64,000 bases of DNA from Bosea sp. 685. GTDB taxonomy: Bacteria; Pseudomonadota; Alphaproteobacteria; Rhizobiales; Beijerinckiaceae. Below, piece after piece: positions 35,083-43,571 of this stretch. Numbering within the stretch: the first letter of the stretch is position 1; every line of letters begins with the position of its first letter. Position numbers and translations under genes: made by a program. The notes under the pieces are model-generated. The model was given only the letters and a program-made list of their open reading frames with translations. It was not told the origin of the DNA and searched no databases. Where the stretch lies: the NCBI RefSeq assembly GCF_031884435.1, contig NZ_CP134779.1, positions 4,402,001-4,466,000 of the forward strand, given 5' to 3'.

Positions 35083-35424
35083 TCAACCTTCGCCATTCGA
35101 CTCTTGTGTCTTCCGCTCGCGCTCGCAGGCTCGCAGCGTGTCGAAAACCAGATATTCTTTTGGATTTTGACCTTTCACCTCGGTGCATGTGCGGGCGCTT
35201 GCACCGGAGGAGGTATTCGATTGCGCGGTCAGATCACACCGATACCCGGTCGATTTGAAACTGGTCAGCAACGGCCCCGCCACCTTGACGCATTTTTGGC
35301 GGCCAGGATTTGCATGCCAGTTGAACGCAAATTTCCCTTGCAGAACATCAAGGTCGTCCGCCCCGGCCGGGGACGACAACAGAAACAGGGTCACGGCAAC
35401 AAGGCCACTTCGATTCCTCAGCAT
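35083..35424 (-). CDS. Small secreted protein with four cysteines, unknown function
   Basis: 113 residues from the ATG at 35424, chosen for GGAGG 7 bases upstream; the longer open frame runs into a palindromic repeat. Sec signal peptide MLRNRSGLVAVTLFLLSSPA with cleavage near AGAD. The mature ~90 residues hold four Cys (QKCVKV, YRCDL, RTCTEV, RACERE), suitable for two disulfides in the periplasm. I recognise no family. The base composition is somewhat lower in G+C than the neighbours. It lies between the GNAT operon and the amidohydrolase, with a repeat upstream. Confidence 0.65.
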   Translation of the reverse strand: MLRNRSGLVAVTLFLLSSPAGADDLDVLQGKFAFNWHANPGRQKCVKVAGPLLTSFKSTGYRCDLTAQSNTSSGASARTCTEVKGQNPKEYLVFDTLRACERERKTQESNGEG

Positions 35425-35470
35425 CAGAATCCTCCGTCGGCTCAGGGAGACCCAACACCCATAGATCAGG

Positions 35471-35500
35471 TCGCATTCGGACGGAACCGTCCGAATGCGA
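35471..35500. repeat. Perfect 30-bp palindrome TCGCATTCGGACGG-AA-CCGTCCGAATGCGA
   Basis: Fourteen-base perfect arms with a 2-base centre, between the amidohydrolase 3' end and the secreted-protein gene. It has no T run, so a role as terminator is doubtful. The CATTCGGACG core recurs in the palindrome at 56595. Confidence 0.9.
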
Positions 35501-35508
35501 AAGAGGCA

Positions 35509-35554
35509 ACGCTCTGGAGCCATTTCCGATCGAATTCGCTCGAAAACGCTCTGG
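35509..35554 (-). repeat. GCGTTTTCGAGCG-family repeat fragment
   Basis: Read on the minus strand it begins AGAGCGTTTTCGAGCGAATTC and ends in GGAAATGGCTCCAGAGCG. The same core opens the elements at 52168 and inside the AraC gene (60738). Confidence 0.75.
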
Positions 35555-35578
35555 ATGGGCCGCGGCGGGAACCCGCGC

Positions 35579-36745
35579 TCAGGAGGCCGCGACCTTCTTG
35601 AACTTGTTCGTGCGCTTGGGGTGCCACCAGGCGCCCTTCAGCACCACGCCCTCGGAAAAGATTTTCTTGTCACCGGTCATGTGCTCGCCGGTGACGTCGG
35701 CATAGTCGAACTTGCCGTCCTTGACGGTCAGGATCGTCGCGTCGCCGAGCGAGCCGACCTTGAGCGAACCGTATTCGGGCCGCTTCAGTGCCATCGCGGC
35801 ATTCACGGTCGAGGCGGCGATGACGTTGTTCAGGCTCATGCCCATGAGGAGGAACTTCGACATGGTGGTGACCTGGTCATAGGCCGGGCCATCGATGCAG
35901 AGCTTGTGCACGTCGGACGAGATCACATCCGGCTCGAAACCATTGGCCAGCATGGCGCGCGTCGTCTTGAACGAGAACGAACCCTTGCCGTGGCCGATAT
36001 CGAAGATGACGCCGCGCTTGCGGGCGGCCAGCACCTCGGGCTTGACCGTGCCCTGCGCCGTGCAGGGCGCATTCGGGAAGGGGCGGAAGGCGTGGGTGAG
36101 CACATCGCCCGGCCGCAGCATGTTCACCACCTCCTCATAGGACGGAGGCGGATGGTCGATATGGCACATCAGCGGCATGCCGACCTCGTTGGCGACCTGC
36201 AGCGCGATGTTGAGCGGCACCGTGCCCTGATCGCCCGAGGCGTGCAGGCCGACGCGGACCTTGATGCCGACGATGAGGTCGCGGTTGGCGTCGGCGACCG
36301 CGACGGCGTCGATCGGGTTCATCAGGCGCAGATCGCCGCTCTCGCCGACCATGACGCGGTGGTCGAAGCCGTAGATGCCGGCATGCGAGACATGGAGATA
36401 AGCCAGGATGCGGGCCTGGCTCCTCTCGATGACATGCTTGCGGAAGCCCGGCCAGTTGCCGGGGCCAGCCGAGCCGGTGTCGACCGAGGTGGTGACGCCG
36501 GACGCCCGGCAGAACTCGTCGGCGTCGATGCCGAGCGAGGTGCCGCCCCAATAGACATGGGTGTGCAGGTCGATCAGGCCCGGCGTGACGATGTAGCCGG
36601 AAACGTCGCGGATTTCCTTGGCGCCCTTCAGATCCTTGCCGAAGCCGGAGACCTTGCCGTCGGTGAAGGCGACGTCGAGCACGCCGTCATGCTTCTGCGA
36701 AGGGTCGATGACACGACCGCCCTTGAGGATGAGATCATGGGTCAT
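35579..36745 (-). CDS. Amidohydrolase/deacetylase-family metallohydrolase (binuclear metal site)
   Basis: 388 residues. All ligands of a subtype-I amidohydrolase are present: His61 and His63 in LIDLHTHVYWG, a carboxylatable Lys162 in VGIKVRVGLH, His195 in MCHID, His218 in LTHAF and Asp278 in ISSDVH. The group includes dihydroorotase/hydantoinase-like and N-acyl deacetylase-like enzymes; the shorter length and SSDVHKLCI wording fit the so-called amidohydrolase/deacetylase family rather than true hydantoinase. The adjacent D-carbamoylase makes a cyclic ureide or N-acyl amino acid substrate plausible. Cytoplasmic. Confidence 0.87.
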   Translation of the reverse strand: MTHDLILKGGRVIDPSQKHDGVLDVAFTDGKVSGFGKDLKGAKEIRDVSGYIVTPGLIDLHTHVYWGGTSLGIDADEFCRASGVTTSVDTGSAGPGNWPGFRKHVIERSQARILAYLHVSHAGIYGFDHRVMVGESGDLRLMNPIDAVAVADANRDLIVGIKVRVGLHASGDQGTVPLNIALQVANEVGMPLMCHIDHPPPSYEEVVNMLRPGDVLTHAFRPFPNAPCTAQGTVKPEVLAARKRGVIFDIGHGKGSFSFKTTRAMLANGFEPDVISSDVHKLCIDGPAYDQVTTMSKFLLMGMSLNNVIAASTVNAAMALKRPEYGSLKVGSLGDATILTVKDGKFDYADVTGEHMTGDKKIFSEGVVLKGAWWHPKRTNKFKKVAAS

Positions 36746-36789
36746 TTCAGTTGCAGGCCTTCACGTTCGACATAAAGGAGATAGAGCGC

Positions 36790-36892
36790 CGTCATCCAGG
36801 CCGGCGCGAAGCGGAGCGCCGGGATCCATCATAGGGCGCTGAGCCCTATAACGCATCTCGGGACGACCTTTCGGCCGCCCAGGATGACACGT
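36790..36892. repeat. Degenerate palindromic repeat, CGTCATCCAGG family
   Basis: CGTCATCCAGG near the left end, CCAGGATGACACG at the right, with inner GGATCCATC and AGGGCGCTGAGCCCT. It is less symmetric than other copies. It lies between the D-carbamoylase and amidohydrolase genes. Confidence 0.7.
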
Positions 36893-36909
36893 TGGAAATC
36901 GCGCAGCCA

Positions 36910-37845
36910 TCACACTGGTCCCACAGCACCCTTGCGCTCGACGATGAGCCCATAGGCCTGCGGTTCGCGGTGCTTGGCGAAATTGAAGGTGGAGTTCTTG
37001 TAGCTCTTGCCGAGATCCATGTCGCAGCGGGCGATAACGAGCTCGTCGCCCTCGGTCACGGCCTGCGCCACGACCTCGCCGGTCGGCGCGATGATGCAGG
37101 AGCCGCCGATCTGGTCGACGCCAGCCTCCAGCCCCGCCTTGGCGACGCCGACGACCCAGCTCGCGTTCTGATAGGCGCCGGCCTGCATTACGAGCTGGTT
37201 GTGGAAGTTGCCGAGCCGGTCATGGTCGGGCGCCGGCGGGTTGTGCTTGGGCGTGTTGTAGCCGAGCACGATCAGCTCGACATCCTGCAAGCCCATCGAC
37301 CGGTAGCTCTCGGGCCAGCGCCGGTCATTGCAGATCATCATGCCGAGATTGGCATCCATCGCGCGCCAGACCGGCCAGCCGAGATTGCCGGTCTCGAAAT
37401 AGCGCTTCTCCAGATTTTGGAACGGCGCGTCGGGACGATGCTCGGGATGGCCGGGCAGATGGATCTTGCGGTACTTGCCGACGATCGCGCCGGTCTTGTC
37501 GACCAGGATCGCGGTGTTGAAGCGGCGCTTGCGGCCCTCCTCGAAGGCAAGCTCGCAATAGCCCAGATGGAAGCCGATGCCGAGGCGCTGGGCTTCGGCG
37601 AAGAGCGGTGCGGTCTCGTTGCCGGGCATCGCGCTCTCGAAATAGCTGTCGATCTCGTCCTCGTCCTCGATCCACCAATGCGGAAAGAACGCGGTCAGCG
37701 CGGCCTCGGGATAAACCACGAGATCGGCGCCATGGCCCTTGGCCTGGCGCATCAGCTCGATCAGGCGGGCAACCGCCGAGGCGCGGCTCTCGTCACGCTG
37801 GATCGGCCCGAGCTGGGCCGCGGCGACGGTCAGGATACGGCTCAC
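36910..37845 (-). CDS. N-carbamoyl-D-amino-acid hydrolase (D-carbamoylase), nitrilase superfamily
   Basis: 311 residues from a GTG at 37845 (GGAGAG 6 bases upstream). With this start the catalytic triad numbers as Glu47 (VYPEAALTAFFP), Lys127 (GKYRKIHLPGHPEH) and Cys172 (MMICNDRRWPES), the numbering known for the Agrobacterium enzyme, which supports the GTG over an ATG-like start at 37866. FNTAILVDKTG, NLEKRYFETG, GYNTPKHNPP and HREPQAYGLI are diagnostic of D-carbamoylases. It hydrolyses N-carbamoyl-D-amino acids to D-amino acid, CO2 and ammonia. It lies between a Dpp transporter and an amidohydrolase, all leftward. Confidence 0.93.
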   Translation of the reverse strand: MSRILTVAAAQLGPIQRDESRASAVARLIELMRQAKGHGADLVVYPEAALTAFFPHWWIEDEDEIDSYFESAMPGNETAPLFAEAQRLGIGFHLGYCELAFEEGRKRRFNTAILVDKTGAIVGKYRKIHLPGHPEHRPDAPFQNLEKRYFETGNLGWPVWRAMDANLGMMICNDRRWPESYRSMGLQDVELIVLGYNTPKHNPPAPDHDRLGNFHNQLVMQAGAYQNASWVVGVAKAGLEAGVDQIGGSCIIAPTGEVVAQAVTEGDELVIARCDMDLGKSYKNSTFNFAKHREPQAYGLIVERKGAVGPV

Positions 37846-37976
37846 GTCAAGCTCTCCCCGGGCCAACGGCAGACCGTGCCGCGATGCGTTGCGGCATGTG
37901 TCGCCTCAGAGGCGGCGGTGTCGCCGCCGCCTTGCTCAGTCCCGCAAGACTCAGTCCCGTAGGAGCAATGACGACG

Positions 37977-38026
37977 CATCGGCTTGCCCCGAAAACCGGT
38001 TCCCACTTTTCGGGCCGATGCTCTAG
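37977..38026 (+). repeat. 50-bp palindromic repeat, CATCGGCTTG...GGGCCGATG family
   Basis: Third copy of the element, here between two minus-strand genes of one cluster and ending CTCTAG. It is therefore not always upstream of a plus-strand gene. Confidence 0.9.
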
Positions 38027-38078
38027 CCCCGCCGTGCGCCATATGGCGCCGGCCCCGGCCGACATGTCAGGCATGGTC

Positions 38079-39011
38079 TCAGAGGCTCTTGGCCAGGCGC
38101 GGATCGAGCGAGTCGCGCAAGCCGTCGCCGAGCAGGTTGACCGCGAGAACGGTGATCGAGAGGAACAGCGCCGGGAAGAAGATGATATGCGGCCTGACCT
38201 GCCAGAGCGCCCTGCCCTCGGCCATGATGTTGCCCCAGGACGGGGTGGAGGGCGGTACGCCCGCGCCGATGAAGGACAGGATCGCCTCGACGATCATGGC
38301 GCTGGCGCAGATATAGGTCGCCTGCACCATCATCGGCGCGACCGTATTGGGCAGGATGTGGCGGAAGATGATGCGCGGCACGCGAGCGCCTTGCGAGATC
38401 GCCGCCTCGACATAGGGCTGCTCGCGCAAGGACAGCACGACGCTGCGCACCAGGCGGGCGACGCGCGGGATCTCGGCGATGGTGATGGCGATGATGACGT
38501 TCTGGACCGAGCCGCGCGTCAGCGCCATCAGCGCGATGGCGAGCAGGATCGGCGGGATCGACATCATGCCGTCGATGATGCGCATGACGATGCCGTCGGC
38601 CCAGCGCACGAAGCCGGCGAAGAGACCGACGGCCAGCCCAATGACGGAGGCCAGGAAGGCCACGCTGAAGCCGACCAGCAGCGAGACCCGCGCGCCATAG
38701 GTGACGCGCGAATAGATGTCGCGCCCGAGCATGTCGGTGCCGAACCAGTAGAGCTCGGAGGGCACGCGCGTGCGCCGCGAGGTCGCGATCGCGGTGGGAT
38801 CGACGGTCCACAGCAGGGGCGCGAAGATCGCGACCAGGATCATCAGCAGCAGCAAGACGCCGCCGACCGTGACGGCAGGGTGCTTGCGCAGATAGGAACG
38901 CTTCTTGGGCGACAAGGCAGACTCGGGCGACAAGACAGACTCGGGCGGCGAAATCTCGCTGACGGCGGGAGCCGCGAGCGGCGCGGCGATGGTGCTGGAT
39001 TGAGCTGTCAA
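38079..39011 (-). CDS. ABC transporter permease, DppC family (second Dpp system)
   Basis: 310 residues from a TTG at 39011 that overlaps the DppB stop as TTGA; no in-frame ATG or GTG lies before the first helix, and GAGGAT lies upstream. The larger open frame to 39749 is inside the DppB gene. Features: LRKHPAVTVGGVLLLLMILV first helix, ELYWFGTDMLGRDIYSRVTY, EAA loop (PYVEAAISQGARVPRIIFRH) and IVEAILSFIGAGVPPSTPSW. Inner-membrane half of an importer. No ATPase gene is adjacent; the next gene encodes D-carbamoylase. Confidence 0.9.
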   Translation of the reverse strand: MTAQSSTIAAPLAAPAVSEISPPESVLSPESALSPKKRSYLRKHPAVTVGGVLLLLMILVAIFAPLLWTVDPTAIATSRRTRVPSELYWFGTDMLGRDIYSRVTYGARVSLLVGFSVAFLASVIGLAVGLFAGFVRWADGIVMRIIDGMMSIPPILLAIALMALTRGSVQNVIIAITIAEIPRVARLVRSVVLSLREQPYVEAAISQGARVPRIIFRHILPNTVAPMMVQATYICASAMIVEAILSFIGAGVPPSTPSWGNIMAEGRALWQVRPHIIFFPALFLSITVLAVNLLGDGLRDSLDPRLAKSL

Positions 39012-39949
39012 TACCGTATCCTCGGATCGACCAGAGTATAGATGAGGTCCACGAGCAGGTTCACCAGGACGTAGACGAAGCTGAAGATCAGCACGACGCC
39101 CTGGATCACGGGGTAGTCGCGCCGCAGGATCGCATCCAGCGTCAGCCGCCCCAGGCCTGGAATGGCGAAGACGCTCTCGGTGACGACGGCGCCGCCGATC
39201 AGGAGCGCCACGCCGATGCCGATGATGGTGATCACCGGAACCGCCGCATTCTTCAGAGCATGCACGAAGAGCACGTTGCGCTGTTCGACGCCCTTGGCGC
39301 TGGCGGTGCGGACATAGTCCTGCTGCAGCACTTCGAGCATGGTCGCCCGGGTGATGCGCGCGATCAGCGCGATATAGACGAAGCCAAGCGTGATCGAGGG
39401 CAGGATCAGGTTCTTGAACCAGGGCCAGATGCCTTGCGAGATCGGCGTATAGCCCTGCACCGGCACCCAATCGAGCTTCAGGGCGAAGACATAGGCGAGC
39501 ATGTAGCCGACGACGAAGACCGGAACCGAGAAGCCGAACACGGCAAAGCCGACGACGCAGCGGTCGATCCAGGAGCCTGCCTTCCAGGCCGCAACCACAC
39601 CCATCGGCACGGCGACGACGACCGCGAAGATCAGCGTCAGCAGCATCAATGAGACCGTCGGCTCGATGCGCTGGGCGATGAGCTGCGTCACCGGCAGCGA
39701 GGTGAAGATCGAGGTGCCGAGATCGCCCTGGAGCACATGGTAGAACCATTCCCCGAAGCGGATGAGATAGGGCCGGTCGAGACCCAGACTGGCCCGGATC
39801 CTCTCGACATCGGCCGGCGAGGCCTGGTCGCCGGCGATCACCGCGGCGGGATCGCCCGGCGCGATGTAAAGCAGCGAGAAGACGAACAGGGCGACGAAGG
39901 CCATCACCGGTATGGTCGTGATGATCCGTCTGACGATGAAAGCGAGCAT
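39008..39949 (-). CDS. ABC transporter permease, DppB family (second Dpp system)
   Basis: 313 residues, six membrane helices, starting MLAFIVRRIITTIPVMAFVA. Family motifs include YIAPGDPAAVIAGDQAS, LARITRATMLEVLQQDYVRT-type EAA loop (seen as IARITRATMLEVLQQDYVRT) and IPGLGRLTLDAILRRDYPVI. The stop overlaps the TTG start of the DppC partner. It follows the binding-protein gene by 186 bp. Together these make a second importer without its own ATPases. Confidence 0.93.
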   Translation of the reverse strand: MLAFIVRRIITTIPVMAFVALFVFSLLYIAPGDPAAVIAGDQASPADVERIRASLGLDRPYLIRFGEWFYHVLQGDLGTSIFTSLPVTQLIAQRIEPTVSLMLLTLIFAVVVAVPMGVVAAWKAGSWIDRCVVGFAVFGFSVPVFVVGYMLAYVFALKLDWVPVQGYTPISQGIWPWFKNLILPSITLGFVYIALIARITRATMLEVLQQDYVRTASAKGVEQRNVLFVHALKNAAVPVITIIGIGVALLIGGAVVTESVFAIPGLGRLTLDAILRRDYPVIQGVVLIFSFVYVLVNLLVDLIYTLVDPRIRY

Positions 39950-40135
39950 TCTGGCGCTTAGCCTTGGTTATGGTCGATCAGAACTGTTGCAACGCGAGCC
40001 GCCATTCCGGCGGCTTATGTCCAGGGGAGTGCCGGGCTCCTGGGGAGCGCCGGCACCCTGCGATAAATCCCAGCTCGGCGCGGCTTTGCCGCTCGTCCGG
40101 GATGGACGGGGCAGCCGCGAGAGCTGCCCCTGCCG

Positions 40136-41734
40136 TCAGGCCTTCGACACGCCCCAGAAGAATGGCAGCGGGCCGCTGGTGACGCCGGAGAGATTCGACC
40201 GCCAGGCCTGGTAGCCGAGATAGAAGCCGGTCGGGGCGTAGACGACCTCCTCCATCGCAGCCTTGTTGAGCTTGGCGATCGCAGTCTTCTCCTCGGCCAT
40301 GTCCTTGGCGTCGAACCAGTTGGTCACCTCGGTCTCGACAGCCGGGATATTGGGCCAGCCGAACCAGGCCTTGTCGCCATTGGCGCGGATGGCGGTGTAG
40401 GCGGCGGGATTGATGCAGTCGGCGCCGGCATGCCAGGTGTGGAACATGCTCCAGCCGCCCTGGCCGGGAGGCGTCTTCTGGGCGCGGCGTGCGCCGACGG
40501 TGCCCCAATCGGTGGCGACGAAATCGACCTTCATGCCGATGCTCTTGAGCAGCTCGGCGGTGACGTCGCCCATCGACTTGGTGGCGGCCATGTCCTGCGC
40601 AACGACGCAGACCACGGGCTCGCCATTATAGCCGGATTCCGCCAGCAGCTTCTTGGCCGCGTCGACATTGCGCTGCTTCAGGATGTCGCCACCCTCTTCG
40701 GTGTAGAGCGGCGTGCCGGGGGTGAAATAGCTCGGCAAGTTCTTCCAGAGCTTGTCGTCGTCGCCGACGATCGAGCGCATGTAGTCTTCCTGGTTCAGCG
40801 CGGTCAGCACCGCGCGGCGCACCTTCACATTGTTGAAGGGCGGGAAGAGATGGTTCATGCGGAAGGCGCCGATATTGCCGAGCGGATCGCCGATATCGAC
40901 CTTGACGTTCTTGTTGGCCTTGAGCACCGGCACGAGGTCCGACAGCGGGGTCTCCCACCAGTCGACCTCGCCGTTCTGCAGCGCGGCCGAGGCCGTCGCC
41001 GGATCGGGGATGATGACCCATTCGATCCGGTCGACCAGGATCTTCTTGCCGCCGGCGAGCCAGTCAGCCGGCTCCGAGCGCGGCACGTAATCGGCAAACT
41101 TCTCGAACACCGCCTTGGCGCCGGGCACCCATTCGCTGCGCATGAACTTCATCGGGCCCGAACCGATATATTCGGTGATCTGCGTGAACGGATCGGTCTT
41201 GGCGATGCGCTCGGGCATGATGAAGGTGCAAGGCGCGTTGTTCTTGCCCAGCGCCAGCAGCATCTTCGGGTAAGGCTTGTTGAGCGTCCACTTCCAGCTC
41301 ATGTCGTCGATCGGGGCGAGCTCGACCTCGATCGCCTTGATCATCAGGCCCATCGGGTCGCGGGCCTGCCAGCGCTTCAGGCTCTGGACGACGTCCTTGG
41401 AGGTGACCGGCGCGCCGTCATGGAATTTGAGACCCGGGCGCAGCTTGAAGGTCCAGACCAGCCCGTCGGCGGAGACCGTCTCCGACTCGACCATCTGGCG
41501 CTGCGGCTGAAACTTCGAATCGATGCCATAGACCGTGTCCCAGACCAGGGCGGCCGCGTTGCGCACGACATATTGCGTGCCCCAGATGGGATCGAAATTG
41601 GCGAGGTTGGCCTGCGGCACGAAGCGCAGGGTCTTGGCCGCCGCGCTTTGCGACAGAGCCGGCATGGCCAATCCGCCCGAGGCCGCCAGGGCGCCCGTCC
41701 CCACGGCGGTCTTCAAAAATGTCCTGCGATCCAT
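40136..41734 (-). CDS. ABC transporter substrate-binding protein, family 5, Tat-exported
   Basis: 532 residues from the ATG at 41734, with GGAGAG 7 bases upstream; the longer frame back to 41818 lacks a site. The N-terminus MDRRTFLKTAVGTGALAASG has a twin-arginine motif (DRRTFLK), so Tat export is likely, with cleavage near ALSQSAA. SBP_bac_5 blocks: LANFDPIWGTQYVVRN, GLVWTFKLRPGLKFHDGAPV, and FRMNHLFPPFNNVKVRRAVL. Ligand unknown; the nearby carbamoylases and amidases suggest an amide, ureide or peptide-like compound. Confidence 0.9.
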   Translation of the reverse strand: MDRRTFLKTAVGTGALAASGGLAMPALSQSAAAKTLRFVPQANLANFDPIWGTQYVVRNAAALVWDTVYGIDSKFQPQRQMVESETVSADGLVWTFKLRPGLKFHDGAPVTSKDVVQSLKRWQARDPMGLMIKAIEVELAPIDDMSWKWTLNKPYPKMLLALGKNNAPCTFIMPERIAKTDPFTQITEYIGSGPMKFMRSEWVPGAKAVFEKFADYVPRSEPADWLAGGKKILVDRIEWVIIPDPATASAALQNGEVDWWETPLSDLVPVLKANKNVKVDIGDPLGNIGAFRMNHLFPPFNNVKVRRAVLTALNQEDYMRSIVGDDDKLWKNLPSYFTPGTPLYTEEGGDILKQRNVDAAKKLLAESGYNGEPVVCVVAQDMAATKSMGDVTAELLKSIGMKVDFVATDWGTVGARRAQKTPPGQGGWSMFHTWHAGADCINPAAYTAIRANGDKAWFGWPNIPAVETEVTNWFDAKDMAEEKTAIAKLNKAAMEEVVYAPTGFYLGYQAWRSNLSGVTSGPLPFFWGVSKA

Positions 41735-41955
41735 GCACTCACTCTCCCCTGTAACGGCAACCTCTGCGCGGGCGACCTTGGCGCGAGTTTGGGCAGAAAA
41801 CTTCTGCGCTGACAACACGCTTGACCGGCCCTTCTTGGCCGGCGGGCAGCTTGCAGACTTCGTGCCAAACGGGACTGAACCGCCGGAAGCGCACGGAATT
41901 CGGCAATCTCTGCCCGCCCCGCAGCGCTGCGGGCAGAAAATTGCGAATTAGGGGA

Positions 41956-43368
41956 TTAAACCGATTTGATCGGCGCATCGACCCGCGCAAAAGGCCTTGC
42001 AAATTCGAAGGCCGCCGCGGCGCGCAAAACCAGTGCATCACGCCCGAAAGCGCCAACGATCTGCAGGCCCGCCGGCAAGCCGGCTTTCGTCAGCCCGCAA
42101 GGCAGCGAAATCGCCGGCGCCTGCGTGATGTTGAAGGGGTAGGTGAACGGGGTCCAGCGCGTCCAGTCCTCGCCATAGCCGCCATGGGCGGGGGTGTCCC
42201 GCCCGACCTCGAAGGCCGGCAAGGGCAGCGTCGGCGTCAGCAGCAGATCGAAGCGTGCATGAAATTGCGCCATGCGGTGCGCAAGCGCATTGCGCTGGGT
42301 GAGCAGCGCATCGACATAGGCCGTGCCCGACACCTTTTCGCCAGCTTCCGCCACCGCGACGAGGCCGGGATCCATCCGCTTGCGGTCGTCGGGGCCGGCA
42401 TTGCGCAAGGCGAGTGCTGCTCCCGCCCCCCACAACGTCATCAAGGTCTCGATCGGGTCGGCAAAGCCCGGATCGACCTCCTCGACCGTCGCGCCAAGCT
42501 CCTTGAACGCCATCGCTGCCGCTTTCGTGAGCGCCGCGATCTCGGGATCGACCGCGACATCGCCGCCAAGCTTCGGCGACCAGGCGAGGCGCAGGCCCCT
42601 CACGCCGCCAGGCAGGCCGGCGACATAGTCCAGGGGCTCGTCGAGCACCGCCGTCATGTCGCGGGCATCGGGCCGGGCGATCACGTTCATGGCGAGCGCC
42701 GTGTCGGTCACGGTGCGCGTCAGCGGGCCGAGATGGGCGAGGAAGCCCATGGTCGAGACCGGGAAGGCCGGCACACGGCCATAGGTGGGTTTCAGCCCGA
42801 CCACACCGGTGAAGGCGGCAGGAATGCGGACCGAGCCTGCGCCATCCGTTCCGATATGGATGCAGCCGAGATTGAGTGCGGCGCAGACGGCAGCACCGGA
42901 CGACGAGCCGCCCGGGCCCGTCCCGGTGCCCCAGGGATTACGCGTGATGCCCGATTGCGGGGAATCGCCGACGCCCTTCCAGCCATATTCCGGCATCGTC
43001 GTCTTGCCGAGGAAGACCGTACCCGCCTCGCGCAGCCGGGCGGTGGCGGGCGCATCCTCGGGCCAGGGCGCGTCCGAGCCCACGGCCGAGCCGCGCCGCA
43101 TCGACCAGCCGGCAACGCCGATATTGTCCTTGATGGTGACGGGCACGCCGTCGAGCGGGCCGAGCGGCTCTTTCTTGAGGTAACGCGCCTCGGCCGCCTG
43201 CGCCATGGCGAGCGTGACCTTGTCGTCGCGCACGGTGAAGGCGTTGACCTCGGGCTCGAAGCGCTCGATGCGCGCGAGCGCGTCTTTCGTCACCTCAACG
43301 GGAGAGAGCTCGCCGCTGGCATAGAGGGGCTGGAGTTCGGCGGCGGACAAAGAGGCGATGTCGGTCAT
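41956..43368 (-). CDS. Amidase (amidase-signature family), 470 aa
   Basis: The Ser-cisSer-Lys triad of the amidase-signature family is visible: Lys80 in PVTIKDNIG, cis-Ser155 in GPGGSSSGAA and nucleophile Ser179 in TDGAGSVRIPAAF, spaced 24 residues apart as in known members. FTGVVGLKPTYGRV follows as expected. The enzyme hydrolyses linear amides to acid plus ammonia or amine; the length and lack of gatB/gatC nearby argue against a GatA role. It is first downstream of the M20 hydrolase gene in the leftward amide cluster. Confidence 0.9.
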   Translation of the reverse strand: MTDIASLSAAELQPLYASGELSPVEVTKDALARIERFEPEVNAFTVRDDKVTLAMAQAAEARYLKKEPLGPLDGVPVTIKDNIGVAGWSMRRGSAVGSDAPWPEDAPATARLREAGTVFLGKTTMPEYGWKGVGDSPQSGITRNPWGTGTGPGGSSSGAAVCAALNLGCIHIGTDGAGSVRIPAAFTGVVGLKPTYGRVPAFPVSTMGFLAHLGPLTRTVTDTALAMNVIARPDARDMTAVLDEPLDYVAGLPGGVRGLRLAWSPKLGGDVAVDPEIAALTKAAAMAFKELGATVEEVDPGFADPIETLMTLWGAGAALALRNAGPDDRKRMDPGLVAVAEAGEKVSGTAYVDALLTQRNALAHRMAQFHARFDLLLTPTLPLPAFEVGRDTPAHGGYGEDWTRWTPFTYPFNITQAPAISLPCGLTKAGLPAGLQIVGAFGRDALVLRAAAAFEFARPFARVDAPIKSV

Positions 43369-43409
43369 GAGGTGGCCTGTCCTTCAAGTCATGAGCATTG
43401 GAACCTCCT

Positions 43410-43543
43410 CGTCATCCCGGGCGCAAGACCCGGGATCCATCGTAGAGCTCCGGAGCCCTCCGATGGATCCCGGTTCGGTGCCGCGGAGCCTGTCCTTGGG
43501 CCGATCAAAGATCGGACCCGAGGGCGGCTTGCCCGGGATGACG
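43410..43543. repeat. Composite palindromic repeat, CGTCATCCCGGG family
   Basis: Outer arms CGTCATCCCGGG and CCCGGGATGACG, inner GGATCCATCG/CGATGGATCC and GAGCTCCGGAGC. The right arm carries an extra GGGCCGATC..GATCGGACCC hairpin, also found in the elements at 11800 and 61305. Confidence 0.87.
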
Positions 43544-43571
43544 GAGAGGCTGAGAGATTGCTGTCATGGTG

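Noticed and set aside
35579..36745. Call as dihydropyrimidinase/hydantoinase
   Set aside because: Metal ligands fit the superfamily, but the length (388 against about 460-480) and ligand-flanking wording fit the amidohydrolase/deacetylase group better; substrate left open.
41956..43368. Call as GatA, Glu-tRNA amidotransferase subunit A
   Set aside because: No gatB or gatC nearby, a second amidase in the same cluster, and a catabolic context argue for a general amidase.
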